DNA of 64,000 nt, taken from NCBI RefSeq assembly GCF_002335445.1, contig NZ_BDME01000001.1, positions 1 to 64,000 on the forward strand, read 5' to 3'. A program made the position numbers and the translations under genes. The notes under the pieces were generated by a model. The model was given only the letters and a program-made list of their open reading frames with translations, did no database searches and was not told the DNA's origin. This DNA is from Lebetimonas natsushimae (GTDB taxonomy: Bacteria > Campylobacterota > Campylobacteria > Campylobacterales > Nautiliaceae). Positions 27,835-38,651 of this stretch are shown here, piece by piece; the stretch's first letter is position 1, and every line of letters starts with the position of its first letter.

Positions 27835-28062
27835 ATGAAAAAAGTTATTCCCATTGCAGAATTTCCTTTAGCACATACAAAAGAAGGGGTTATCAGTATA
27901 ACCCATATTGAAGAACCATACGGAGAAGGAAGCAAACCGGTTGTAAGCATCGGTATTTCAATAAACGGAGAAAAACCGGACTGGAAAGCCCATATTCCAT
28001 ATGAAAATATAGATGATGTAATAAGTGCACTGAAAGTGGCAAAAGAGAAATTTAAAGACTAA
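27835..28062 (+). CDS. Conserved-looking small protein of unknown function
   Basis: I do not recognise this 75-residue protein with confidence. It has a beta-rich middle (PVVSIGISINGEKPDWKAHI) and a C-terminal helix (DDVISALKVAKEKF), which recalls the PC4-like single-strand DNA-binding fold, but this is a guess. It has a strong AAAAAGGAGGGG ribosome binding site and its own promoter. It ends in a 4-base overlap with the convergent rsmB-like gene. Confidence 0.6.
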   Translation: MKKVIPIAEFPLAHTKEGVISITHIEEPYGEGSKPVVSIGISINGEKPDWKAHIPYENIDDVISALKVAKEKFKD

Positions 28063-28946
28063 TTTTTCCTGATTTTACAAAAGAAAAATCCGCTGTATGC
28101 ACCTTTTGGGAGTATTCTTACACTTTTTTTAACTTCCACTGAATATTCTTTATCTTCCCACTTGGTAATGCCTTCCTGAATATTATCAATTGGTAAATCT
28201 ACCTTTAAAATTTCGGCATTTGGATATTTTTTAAGTAAAAAGTCTATATTTTCTTCGTTTTCTTCCGGAGAAAAAGTACAGGTTGCATATATCATCTTTC
28301 CGCCGCTTTTTAGTGACTCGTAAGCAGAAATAATCAGCTCTTTTTGAAGTTTTGAAAATCTTTTAACCCTTTTTAAATTCCACCAGGTAACCTCCCCGTC
28401 AATATGGGCTTCGCTGCTGCAGGGAGCATCTAAAAAGACTTTATCAAACATCTCCCCGGTTGCCTTATATACAAAACGCCCGTCTTTATTATATGTCTGA
28501 ATATTTTTAGCCCCGTGTTCTTTAAAATTTCTTTTCATTCTAAAAAATCTTTTTTTATCAGGCTCAACGCTACTTACTTTTCTTGCTGTTTCGCTGAAAA
28601 TTAGGCTTTTTCCGCCCGGTGCCGCCGCTAAATCAAGTACCCAGTCATTTTCATTCACATTAAGACTAAGTGCCGCAATAATTGATGAGAGATTTTGAAT
28701 ATAAATTTTATTTTGGGTATAAGCAGAGGATTTTGTTATTTTTTTTCTCTCAACAATAGGTAAAGTATAAACATATTTGCTCCATTTAACCTGTTTTGGA
28801 AAAAATCCTTCTTTTTTTAGCTCATCTATTGCTTCAAGGTCGGCTTTATGTCTGTTTATTCTAAACGAAAACTCTGTTTTTTCTTTTAAACCTTTTAATA
28901 TTTCTGGATTAATTTTATTAACTCTTTCTTCAAACACTTTTTGCAC
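28059..28946 (-). CDS. RsmB/NOP-family RNA cytosine-5 methyltransferase
   Basis: This 295-residue enzyme has the SAM-binding LDLAAAPGGKS motif and both Cys motifs of RNA m5C methyltransferases: LDAPCSSEAH and ATCTFSPEENE. It is shorter than E. coli RsmB and lacks its N-terminal NusB-like domain. The exact RNA target is not clear. It is the last gene of the operon that begins with dnaA. Confidence 0.9.
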   Translation of the reverse strand: MQKVFEERVNKINPEILKGLKEKTEFSFRINRHKADLEAIDELKKEGFFPKQVKWSKYVYTLPIVERKKITKSSAYTQNKIYIQNLSSIIAALSLNVNENDWVLDLAAAPGGKSLIFSETARKVSSVEPDKKRFFRMKRNFKEHGAKNIQTYNKDGRFVYKATGEMFDKVFLDAPCSSEAHIDGEVTWWNLKRVKRFSKLQKELIISAYESLKSGGKMIYATCTFSPEENEENIDFLLKKYPNAEILKVDLPIDNIQEGITKWEDKEYSVEVKKSVRILPKGAYSGFFFCKIRKN

Positions 28947-28947
28947 A

Positions 28948-29334
28948 CTAAACCTTTGGCAGTTTTTTTAAAATACTCATATCAGCAGGGCTCAGTTCCC
29001 TGTTTTTTTCAATATCCTCATACCATTTATGGATCTGTGCCGTAGCTTCAAAAAGCCAGTCAATCACATCCTCTGGAATTTTATCTTTTCCTCTTACTTT
29101 ATCTAAAATATCTTCTATTAAATGTGCATAATTAGAAATTCTTTTTAATTTTAAATATGCTGTTGCCGATTTTAAATTATGAAACATTCTGAATAAATCA
29201 TTCACCGCTTCAGGATTGGAATAAAGCTCTTCCAACAAAAGGTCTAAATTATCTTCTATAACATCCATAAGCATTAAAAATTCATCAACAATACTGCTAT
29301 CGAATTCAGAATATAAATAATCTTTTACTCCCAC
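28948..29334 (-). CDS. Stand-alone Hpt phosphotransfer protein
   Basis: The 128-residue all-helical protein has the Hpt motif FHNLKSATAYL with phospho-acceptor His52, followed by a second helix pair. Hpt domains pass phosphate between histidine kinases and response regulators. No partner kinase or regulator is adjacent; the neighbours are thyX and an rRNA methyltransferase. It overlaps thyX by one base. Confidence 0.83.
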   Translation of the reverse strand: MGVKDYLYSEFDSSIVDEFLMLMDVIEDNLDLLLEELYSNPEAVNDLFRMFHNLKSATAYLKLKRISNYAHLIEDILDKVRGKDKIPEDVIDWLFEATAQIHKWYEDIEKNRELSPADMSILKKLPKV

Positions 29335-30686
29335 TAAATAATCCTGTTGTAATCCTCAAAATTAAGCTTCCAAACTTTAATTCCACAAAATCTCTCACCC
29401 TCAGGACAAATCGGTCTTAAACCTTGCTTATATCTTACGGCACATGGAGGCAAAAACTTACTAGCAGCACTAACGCCTGCGTTTTTCAACTGTTTAACCT
29501 GATTATAAACGATATCAAAAATCTCTTCCTGGGCATTGTAACACAGCCTCATCTGGGCTTTATGGGCAAATTCGTTAAAATCATCATGCTCCATTATTTC
29601 AATATTATGTGCATTCAAAAGTGCATATGCAGCTTCCCCAAAACCTAAACCAATGCTCTCTTTTTCAAAAAATTCATAACTTCTGTCAATTGCTTTTAAA
29701 TAAATATCCTTAACTTCCTTATTTTCCTCAATAACAGGTGGAATATAAAAATCTTTTTTATAAATATCTTTTAACTTTGGTCTGATTGCAGGGGAGCGTC
29801 TGTGACGCTGATTTTGTGCATCGGCTGAAAGTGAGAGTTTTATATATGAATTAAAACTCCCAAGAATTGATTCATCAAGATACATACTGCTAAGCCTCAT
29901 AACCCCTGCATAATTTGCATTAAGTTCAAAATCATAATCTACAATATCAAAAACTTTTACTTGTTCATTTTTAATATTATGTTTTTCTTTTATCTTTTTA
30001 ATATCAATTTCAGGGAAAATCACATTTTCATTTTCCGCAAATTCAATTAACGGTCTTAACTCTTCATCAATTTCAAGCATTTGCTCTTTTAACTGTTTTA
30101 TAAATTCTTTTGCTTCATTTTTGGCTTCAGGAATAACTTTTGCAGCTGTAATATATCTAAGGGCCGTAATTACGTTAACAGTATGGTAAAGATGGGCGTT
30201 CATACCCATCGGAAGCAGATACCTTGCGAATTCCTGAGCCTTTTTTTTAGCTGATTTTTTTTGAAATTTAGGCAATATTTTTTCAATAATAGGAATTAGT
30301 TTTTCTATTAAATCTTCATAATAACTAAACATTTCTTCATAAAAACTCTGCCATTTTTCTTTATCGGCATTTTTCGGATAAGTAAAATTGTCTATTTTCA
30401 TTTTTGCATAACGTTGGGAGATTTGTTCAGAATTGTAAAAAGGATGGGAATGCAAAAGTCTCCAAATTAAAAGCCTGCTCATTCCCTCTATCAAAAAAGT
30501 AAAATGATAATGCATAAGCGTTGTATGATGTCCCGCTTTAAAAATAGAACTTAATAGTTCATTTTTTTTATCCCAGTTGGCTGCATCTTCAGGAGTTACA
30601 ATATGTTTTCCAAAATAGCAGCTTCTTGCACTCCCTACTGCGATGTCTGTCGGTTTGTAATTATTCTTTAGTGCCGTTATTTTCAT
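29334..30686 (-). CDS. thyX: FAD-dependent thymidylate synthase, tandem form
   Basis: ThyX methylates dUMP with methylene-THF and FADH2. At 450 residues this is about twice the usual length and looks like two ThyX modules. The first half has HTTLMHYHFTFLIEG and NSEQISQRY; the second has SADAQNQRHRRSP. The RHR triad is thus in one half and the SxRY end in the other. I prefer the ATG at 30686 to a GTG six codons earlier; the 3' end of queF overlaps either start. Confidence 0.87.
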   Translation of the reverse strand: MKITALKNNYKPTDIAVGSARSCYFGKHIVTPEDAANWDKKNELLSSIFKAGHHTTLMHYHFTFLIEGMSRLLIWRLLHSHPFYNSEQISQRYAKMKIDNFTYPKNADKEKWQSFYEEMFSYYEDLIEKLIPIIEKILPKFQKKSAKKKAQEFARYLLPMGMNAHLYHTVNVITALRYITAAKVIPEAKNEAKEFIKQLKEQMLEIDEELRPLIEFAENENVIFPEIDIKKIKEKHNIKNEQVKVFDIVDYDFELNANYAGVMRLSSMYLDESILGSFNSYIKLSLSADAQNQRHRRSPAIRPKLKDIYKKDFYIPPVIEENKEVKDIYLKAIDRSYEFFEKESIGLGFGEAAYALLNAHNIEIMEHDDFNEFAHKAQMRLCYNAQEEIFDIVYNQVKQLKNAGVSAASKFLPPCAVRYKQGLRPICPEGERFCGIKVWKLNFEDYNRII

Positions 30687-31074
30687 ATTTTTCAATTCTT
30701 TCACTGTCTATTTCTATAACTGTATGGACATTTCCCCTTGGATTGAAATCCATTGTAATTTTCATATATTTCGGTTTTAGTTTATTATAAAGCGTATCAA
30801 AAATTTCATTTGCACTGTCTTCGTGGGAAATGTATCTGTTCATAAAAGAATTTATATAAAGTTTAAGGGCTTTTAGTTCCACTACCCATTCATCCGGAAT
30901 ATATTCAAGATAAACAGTCGCAAAATCAGGATACCCGCTTCTTGGACATTTACACATAAATTCAGGCAGGGTAATTTTAATTAAATAATTTTTTTTGTTT
31001 TTATTCGGCCATATTTCCAAATTTTGCGGATTAAATTCAATTATCTCTTTTTCACCGTATTTTAATTCATTCAT
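30661..31074 (-). CDS. queF: NADPH-dependent 7-cyano-7-deazaguanine reductase
   Basis: QueF reduces preQ0 to preQ1 in queuosine synthesis. The 137-residue protein is the short, unimodular form. FMCKCPRSGYPDF holds the active-site Cys (C43 by alignment), and the substrate segment LKLYINSFMNRYISHE with the binding Glu follows. gyrB-queF adjacency is common in Campylobacterota. Confidence 0.96.
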   Translation of the reverse strand: MNELKYGEKEIIEFNPQNLEIWPNKNKKNYLIKITLPEFMCKCPRSGYPDFATVYLEYIPDEWVVELKALKLYINSFMNRYISHEDSANEIFDTLYNKLKPKYMKITMDFNPRGNVHTVIEIDSERIEKYENNGTKE

Positions 31075-31082
31075 TTTATTCC

Positions 31083-33362
<2,280 letters not shown>

Positions 33363-33388
33363 TTACCTTTAAAATCTATTTTATTAAT

Positions 33389-33396
33389 ATTATATC
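33389..33396 (-). promoter_or_regulatory. -10 element for gyrB
   Basis: GATATAAT on the minus strand ends at 33389, about 30 bases before the gyrB start, and overlaps the dnaN stop codon. Confidence 0.5.
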
Positions 33397-34447
33397 AAAT
33401 ATTGAGTGGCATTACTATTGTTAGAAAATTTTCACTTTTCAACACAAAAGGAATATTCGGTTCATTTATTCCCAAAGTAAATGTATCTGTATCTATTACA
33501 GCTAAGAAATCTATAATATATTTGCTGTTTACAGCAAAAGTGAATTGTTCGATATCGCTGTTAATTTCAAAACTTGTTTTGGCCTGCATACTCTCTTCTG
33601 AAATACTTTCAAATTCTATTAAATTATTTTTAATACTGATCTTTACTTCATTTGAAATGATACTTATTTGTTTTAGATGCGATAGAAATTCATTTTTATC
33701 AATTTCCAATTCATATTTTAGTTGCTGAGGTATTATTTTTTCATATGCTGGAAATTTTCCATTGATTAATTTTGTGAAAAAGAAAGTTGAATCATTTTCC
33801 AGAATTAAATACACATCATCATAAAATATTTTCATATCATCTCTTATTATTCTTTTAATTTCAGCCAAAGATCGTTTTGGTACTATTATTTTGTTTTCTT
33901 TAGCTTTGGCATTTGAATAGTATATTGCAAGTCTTCTGGTATCAGTTGATACAAAATTGCTTTTTTCCTTTAGATCAAAAAGTGCTCCGTTTAATTCATA
34001 TTTTGGATTGTTGTTATCAATTACAGGATAGATTTTTTTGATTGCATCCTGAAATTCTTCAATGTTTACGTTTATTTCTTCTAAATCATTTGTATCAGGA
34101 AATTCAGGAAACTGGTTTGGATCGAATGAAATTAATTGATATATTGAAGTATCCTGTTTTATTACGATTTTATTGTTTTGGGAATATATTTCTATTTCTT
34201 TATTTTTTAAAGCTTTGATAATGTCGTTGAATTTTTTTGCATTGATTGTAATTTTGCCTTTTTTAATAATTTCACAGTCGGTTGTTATTTTTATTCCTAT
34301 CTCTTTATCTGTCGCTTTAATTGTAAGTTTGTCGTCTGCATTTATTAAAATATGTGATGTTATTTGAGTGTTGTCTTTTTTTTCTGTAAATCCCTGAACG
34401 TTTGAGAGTATACTTTCTATTAGAGGCTTTTCAATTTTTATATGCAT
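33395..34447 (-). CDS. dnaN: DNA polymerase III sliding clamp
   Basis: DnaN forms the ring that tethers the replicative polymerase. The 350-residue protein has three clamp-like repeats; VSTDTRRLAIYYS in the middle and the C-terminal FVLKSENFLTIVMPLNI are typical. AAGGAG precedes the ATG. It lies 124 bases after dnaA in the usual order. Confidence 0.97.
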   Translation of the reverse strand: MHIKIEKPLIESILSNVQGFTEKKDNTQITSHILINADDKLTIKATDKEIGIKITTDCEIIKKGKITINAKKFNDIIKALKNKEIEIYSQNNKIVIKQDTSIYQLISFDPNQFPEFPDTNDLEEINVNIEEFQDAIKKIYPVIDNNNPKYELNGALFDLKEKSNFVSTDTRRLAIYYSNAKAKENKIIVPKRSLAEIKRIIRDDMKIFYDDVYLILENDSTFFFTKLINGKFPAYEKIIPQQLKYELEIDKNEFLSHLKQISIISNEVKISIKNNLIEFESISEESMQAKTSFEINSDIEQFTFAVNSKYIIDFLAVIDTDTFTLGINEPNIPFVLKSENFLTIVMPLNI

Positions 34448-34571
34448 TTGTTTCTCCTTAAATTATATTTTTATAGTAGTAATAATAAGCATCGTTAATT
34501 TGTGAAAAACTTTATTTTTTACCATTATAGCGAAAAAATATCCGTGAATGTGAAAAACTTTTTTATTCACA
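34448..34571. other. Origin part downstream of dnaA
   Basis: This AT-rich 124-base gap between dnaA and dnaN holds TGTGAAAAACTTT twice (from 34501 and 34549) and TTATTCACA at 34563-34571. These match DnaA boxes with one substitution from TTATCCACA. Campylobacterota such as H. pylori have bipartite origins flanking dnaA, so this is likely one half, possibly with the unwinding element. Confidence 0.65.
34549..34571. repeat. DnaA-box dyad, copy A
   Basis: TGTGAAAAA faces TTATTCACA, forming an imperfect dyad of 23 bases. Nearly the same dyad occurs at 35902-35923 on the other side of dnaA. Confidence 0.7.
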
Positions 34572-35882
34572 TTATTCACTTTTTTTAAGTTGTATTTTAC
34601 TTTTAAGCTCTTCTATTTTCATTCTGAAATTAGAATCTTCTTTTAATTTTTTGTTAAAGCTTTTTATGGCATGGCTTACAGCACTGTGATCTTTTAATCC
34701 AAAATAAGTTGCAATTTTTGGAGTTGATTCTTGTGTAAATTCTCTTGCAAGATAAATTGCGCAACGTCTGGCCTGTACTATGTTTCTGTTTCTGCTTTTT
34801 GATGTTATTTCGCTAGGTTTTATATTAAATTCTTTTGCAATAAGCTCTATTATATCTTCAAGGGTAATATTTTCTTTTTTGTCTTTGATGTGTTCTTTTA
34901 ATGCCTGTTTTGCAAAATCAAGTGTTATTTCATTTACACCTAAAATTTTTGACATAGCGTTTATTTTGGTAATCATACCTTCAATTTCCCTTATGTTTGA
35001 ATCAAGTTTGGTTGCAATGTATTCTATTATTTCATCTGGCAGATAAATTCCGTTTAGTTCGCATTTTTTTCTGATAATTTCTATTTTGGTTTCAAGTTCA
35101 GGAGGCTGGATATCCACGATAAGTCCTGCTTCAAAACGGCTTCTTAGTCTGTCTACCAAATCATAAAGTTTTTTAGGTGGCCTGTCGGCTGTGAGGCATA
35201 TCTGTTTTTTTTGATTATAGAGTTCATTGAACGTATGAAAAAATTCTTCCTGAGTCTGCTCTTTTCCCGCGAAAAACTGCACGTCATCTATTAATAAAAC
35301 GTCGCAGTTTCTGTATTTTTCATGAAATCTCTCCGGTGTTTTCATTCTTATGTTTTCAATAAATTCATTCATAAACTGTTCACTTGTCACATACAGTACA
35401 TTAAGTCTGTTTTTTAGATAATTTCCGATTGCCTGAAGTAAGTGTGTTTTTCCAAGTCCGACGCCTCCGTAAATAAACAGTGGATTATAATTTTTTCCCG
35501 GGTTTTCCGCCACACTTTTTGCTGCAGTATATGCAAACTGGTTTGACGGTCCTACTATAAAACTTTCAAATGTATATTCTGGGATTAAAACTGAAATTTG
35601 GGTTGTTGTCTGGATTGGTTCTATATTGGTGATTTTGGGTTTTATTTTTCCTGTAATTATTTCTATGTTCGGTTTTATTCCTGTTTCTTTTTCATATAAT
35701 ACAGATATTTTTGGTAAATATTTTCTTTTGATGTATGTGGCTATAAATATATTCGGAGCTTTTATTATTAAATGTGAAGATGTTGAATTATCTTCATCGA
35801 GTATCAAATTTTTTAAAAATTTATTATAATTCACAGGATTTTCACTTTTTAGCTGATTTTTTATTTTTTCAAAAATATTCAA
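34572..35882 (-). CDS. dnaA: Chromosomal replication initiator DnaA
   Basis: DnaA binds the origin and opens it. The 436-residue protein has the Walker A GGVGLGKTH, Walker B LLIDDVQFF, a sensor region and the C-terminal DNA-binding signature DHSAVSHAIKSF. The start is TTG, with AAAGGA 5 bases upstream; TTG may lower expression. DnaA boxes lie on both sides of the gene, consistent with autoregulation. Confidence 0.98.
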   Translation of the reverse strand: MNIFEKIKNQLKSENPVNYNKFLKNLILDEDNSTSSHLIIKAPNIFIATYIKRKYLPKISVLYEKETGIKPNIEIITGKIKPKITNIEPIQTTTQISVLIPEYTFESFIVGPSNQFAYTAAKSVAENPGKNYNPLFIYGGVGLGKTHLLQAIGNYLKNRLNVLYVTSEQFMNEFIENIRMKTPERFHEKYRNCDVLLIDDVQFFAGKEQTQEEFFHTFNELYNQKKQICLTADRPPKKLYDLVDRLRSRFEAGLIVDIQPPELETKIEIIRKKCELNGIYLPDEIIEYIATKLDSNIREIEGMITKINAMSKILGVNEITLDFAKQALKEHIKDKKENITLEDIIELIAKEFNIKPSEITSKSRNRNIVQARRCAIYLAREFTQESTPKIATYFGLKDHSAVSHAIKSFNKKLKEDSNFRMKIEELKSKIQLKKSE

Positions 35883-35901
35883 TGTAATCCTTTAAATTTT
35901 A

Positions 35902-35923
35902 TGTGAAAAGTTTTTTATTCACA
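35902..35923. repeat. DnaA-box dyad, copy B
   Basis: TGTGAAAAG faces TTATTCACA across a T run, 22 bases in all. It matches the dyad at 34549-34571 with the same orientation. Confidence 0.7.
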
Positions 35924-35992
35924 TATTGAAGATTATGTGAAAATTTATGTGAATTTAATTTTACCATAAGCAAAAATAAATGTCTATAAGAG

Positions 35993-36022
35993 TTATTCAC
36001 ATAGTGAAAAAAGTGTGAATAA
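35993..36022. promoter_or_regulatory. Inverted pair of DnaA boxes
   Basis: TTATTCACA at 35993-36001 and its reverse complement TGTGAATAA at 36014-36022 are separated by 12 bases, just before ruvC. Confidence 0.65.
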
Positions 36023-36049
36023 AAGTTGAAAAATATGTGAAAGGAAATA

Positions 36050-36514
36050 ATGAAAATTTTGGGAATCGACCCTGGCACTATAAGATGCGGATATGCAATT
36101 ATTGAGACAAATCCAAAAATTCATTTAATAGATGCCGGTATAATAAAAATCAAAGAAAAGATGCTTCAGTATCAACTGGCAGAGCTTATAGAGGGAATTG
36201 ATAATATTTACAGCGACGATATTGAAGAAGTGGCGATTGAAGATATATTTTATGCATTTAATCCGAAAACCGTATTAAAATTGGCTCAGTTTCGTGGGGC
36301 TTTGAGTCTTAGAATTTTGCAAATTCACGGAAATTTCAGTGAATATACGCCTCTTCAGGTAAAAAGGGCGGTAACGGGAAATGGAAAGGCAAAAAAAGAG
36401 CAGGTTGCGTTTATGGTGAAAAAGATTTTGGGAATAAGAGGGGAGATAAAACCTCTGGACATTACAGATGCAATTGCTGTGGCAATTACCCACGCACAGA
36501 GGATAAAATGTTAG
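36050..36514 (+). CDS. ruvC: Holliday junction resolvase RuvC
   Basis: RuvC cuts Holliday junctions after RuvAB migration. The 154-residue protein has the first acidic residue in [14 protein letters not shown], the Glu in [11 protein letters not shown] and the final [21 protein letters not shown] precedes the ATG. It overlaps the next gene by 7 bases. Confidence 0.96.
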   Translation: MKILGIDPGTIRCGYAIIETNPKIHLIDAGIIKIKEKMLQYQLAELIEGIDNIYSDDIEEVAIEDIFYAFNPKTVLKLAQFRGALSLRILQIHGNFSEYTPLQVKRAVTGNGKAKKEQVAFMVKKILGIRGEIKPLDITDAIAVAITHAQRIKC

Positions 36515-37089
36515 AAATTGCCGATATTATAGGGATTATAGCATTTTCTATAAGCGGATTTATAATAGGGGTTAAAAATAAATTGGATTTGCTTGGAATA
36601 ATACTCAGTGCTTTTTTTACAGCTCTAGGAGGGGGAATTATCAGGGATTTGTTAACTCGCAGGGAGATATTTGCTTTTAATAACTCACTTGCCGGAAGTA
36701 TTGTTTTAGGAGTGGTTATAACAGGAATATATTTAAAAATTCATCAAAAAAATATTGAAAATAAAACCATTTTTGTTTTAAGTGATGCAATAGGTCTTTC
36801 CTCTTTTTCCATATCAGGTGCATTGGCTGCGCTAGAAGCAGGGTTTAATATTTTTGGAGTGGTGTTTCTCTCTTTGATTACGGCGGTAGGTGGGGGTATG
36901 ATTAGAGATATATTAATAAATGAAGTGCCTTTTATATTAAAAGAAAAATTTTACGGTACTGTAAGTATTTTAATCGGTTTTATTTTGTATTTTTTCCATT
37001 TTGGTTTTATTATCCCTTTTATTTTCATTTTCGGGATTGTTTTAAGGGTGTTTGCCTATATAAATAATTGGCATTTGCCTAAAATTTAA
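36508..37089 (+). CDS. TRIC-type cation channel family protein (UPF0126)
   Basis: This 193-residue membrane protein has seven predicted helices in two repeats. Each repeat carries the glycine motif and Arg-Asp: [12 protein letters not shown] and [12 protein letters not shown]. Bacterial relatives form trimeric potassium-permeable channels; the physiological role here is unknown. Confidence 0.9.
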   Translation: MLEIADIIGIIAFSISGFIIGVKNKLDLLGIILSAFFTALGGGIIRDLLTRREIFAFNNSLAGSIVLGVVITGIYLKIHQKNIENKTIFVLSDAIGLSSFSISGALAALEAGFNIFGVVFLSLITAVGGGMIRDILINEVPFILKEKFYGTVSILIGFILYFFHFGFIIPFIFIFGIVLRVFAYINNWHLPKI

Positions 37090-37090
37090 G

Positions 37091-37096
37091 TATAAT
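37091..37096 (+). promoter_or_regulatory. -10 element before the Host_attach-like gene
   Basis: TATAAT directly follows the upstream stop codon, 20 bases before the next ATG. Confidence 0.5.
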
Positions 37097-37116
37097 TAAA
37101 TAAAAAAGGATTAAGA

Positions 37117-37590
37117 ATGAAAGTTGGTGATTTAGTAATAGTTGCAGGACTTGGAGAAATAAAAGCATACATTGCAAATCCTAGGACCCCGGAAGCGGAA
37201 GCGGGGCTAAAACCAGATGAAATAAAACTTGATTTAATAAGAGCAATTGATGTGGTTGAAGCTCACAAAAAACTTCAGGATTTAATTACAGATACAACAG
37301 GTACTACTTATAAACCTGGATTTTTAGACAGGGCAACAAGCGGTGAAAAACATACTTTAAAACAGGAAATTATCAATGAAGCTGTTAAAGACGTGGCTGA
37401 AGATATTGATATGTTGATAGAAGAACACGCTCAGAAAAAAGTATTTCTATCACTTCCAAAAATTTATGCCAAAGATATTTTGGAAAAAATTAAAAATAAA
37501 GACAAAATTTTTAGAATAGTGGAAAAAGATCTGTTAAAAACAGATAAAAATAAACTCCCTGAAGAGTTTAAACCAGAGATTTTAAAATAG
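37117..37590 (+). CDS. Host_attach-like protein
   Basis: This 157-residue protein resembles the Host_attach (AtsE-like) family. A short beta N-terminus (VGDLVIVAGLGEIKAYIA) is followed by a charged helix, KKVFLSLPKIYAKDILEKI, and the end motif VEKDLLKTDKNKLPEEFK. The family name comes from plant-associated bacteria and does not prove attachment. Its 3' end overlaps nusB by 23 bases in convergent orientation. Confidence 0.6.
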   Translation: MKVGDLVIVAGLGEIKAYIANPRTPEAEAGLKPDEIKLDLIRAIDVVEAHKKLQDLITDTTGTTYKPGFLDRATSGEKHTLKQEIINEAVKDVAEDIDMLIEEHAQKKVFLSLPKIYAKDILEKIKNKDKIFRIVEKDLLKTDKNKLPEEFKPEILK

Positions 37591-37990
37591 TCTCTTTTTC
37601 TTTTGCTACTTTGTCAAGAATTCCGTTAATAAAGCTTTTTGATTTATCTTCTGAAAAATTTTTAGCAATTTTTACAGCTTCATCTATTACAATCTGATAA
37701 GGAGTGTCGGTAAATAGTATTTCATAAACTCCAAGCCTTAATATCTGTTTGTCAACTTTATCCAATCTGTCAAAATCCCAGTCTATCAGATGGTCTTTTA
37801 TAACCCTGTCGATTTTATCTAAATTTTCAGTAACACCTTTTAAAAGTTTTCTAGCAAAATTAGCTTTTTCGCCTTTTACTTTTTTGTCTTTAAGTATTTC
37901 TTCAAACTGATTAAATGCATCATCATTTCCCATCTCATTTGCATAAAGTGTTTGAACCACCGCTTCTCTTGCGTGAGTTATTGTTGCCAT
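37568..37990 (-). CDS. nusB: Transcription antitermination factor NusB
   Basis: NusB with NusE binds boxA RNA and supports rRNA operon transcription. The 140-residue helical protein has HAREAVVQTLYANEM near the start and VDKQILRLGVYEILF and VIDEAVKIAKNFSEDKSKSFINGILD at the end. It follows kdsA-ribH, a conserved Campylobacterota operon, with a small membrane gene inserted. Confidence 0.95.
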   Translation of the reverse strand: MATITHAREAVVQTLYANEMGNDDAFNQFEEILKDKKVKGEKANFARKLLKGVTENLDKIDRVIKDHLIDWDFDRLDKVDKQILRLGVYEILFTDTPYQIVIDEAVKIAKNFSEDKSKSFINGILDKVAKEKETILKSLV

Positions 37991-38190
37991 GTTTTCCTCC
38001 AGATTTTTATAAATAATAGTAATATAAAAATTATAAATTCAATTCCCAATAAATAAGATAATTCTTTGGTTGTGGCAGGGGGCATCAGATATTTGAAAAA
38101 TCTCAAAAACGCTCCGCTTACTAATAAAACAGTCCCTGCAATTATTATAGTTAAATCATATTTGTTTTTTAAACCAAATTTAAATTTCAT
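37978..38190 (-). CDS. Small two-helix membrane protein
   Basis: I do not recognise a family. The 70-residue protein has two hydrophobic helices (about residues 12-32 and 45-63) with a short PPATTK loop and basic ends. It overlaps ribH by 4 bases and nusB by 13 bases, so it belongs to the operon. This makes an unusual insertion in the usual ribH-nusB pair. Confidence 0.65.
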   Translation of the reverse strand: MKFKFGLKNKYDLTIIIAGTVLLVSGAFLRFFKYLMPPATTKELSYLLGIEFIIFILLLFIKIWRKTWQQ

Positions 38191-38651
38191 ATTTTTTTGT
38201 ATAAATTAATCATCTCAATTAGTCCCAGCATTGCCTCAAAACCTTTGTTTCCGGCTTTTGTTCCGGCCCTTTCGATTGCCTGTTCGATTGTATCTGTTGT
38301 TAAGAGTCCAAAAGTTACAGGTGTATCCGATTGAAGTGTTGTGTTTGCGATTCCTTTTGTTGCTTCCGCCGCCACATAATCAAAATGTGGTGTGGCACCC
38401 CTGATTACAGCCCCGACACATACAATACCGTCAAATTTATTTGTTTTTATTGCACGTTTTAGTGCAAAAGGAATTTCAAATGCACCTGGGACTAAAATTA
38501 AACTTAAATTCTCTTCCACTCCGCCGTTTCTTAAAAAGGCATCTTTTGCACCCTCTACCAGTCTGTCTGTTATCAGGTGGTTAAATCTGCTTGCAATTAT
38601 CGCTATTTTTTCATTTCCGTTTAGTTGTAAATTTCCTTCAATTATATTCAT
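38187..38651 (-). CDS. ribH: 6,7-dimethyl-8-ribityllumazine synthase
   Basis: RibH makes lumazine for riboflavin synthase (ribE at 18 kb). The 154-residue protein has [32 protein letters not shown] and [18 protein letters not shown] start at the ATG 38651 rather than a TTG one codon upstream, since AAGGAG lies 5 bases before the ATG. It touches the kdsA stop by one base. Confidence 0.97.
   Translation of the reverse strand: MNIIEGNLQLNGNEKIAIIASRFNHLITDRLVEGAKDAFLRNGGVEENLSLILVPGAFEIPFALKRAIKTNKFDGIVCVGAVIRGATPHFDYVAAEATKGIANTTLQSDTPVTFGLLTTDTIEQAIERAGTKAGNKGFEAMLGLIEMINLYKKI

Larger units (their letters stand above)
35883..36049. other. Origin part upstream of dnaA
   Basis: This 167-base gap between divergent dnaA and ruvC is the longest gene-free stretch in the window. 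It holds three exact TTATTCACA boxes (35915-35923 and 35993-36001 on plus, 36014-36022 on minus). Several TGTGAAA or TGTGAAT half sites occur as well. The promoters of dnaA and ruvC must also lie here. Confidence 0.7.
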
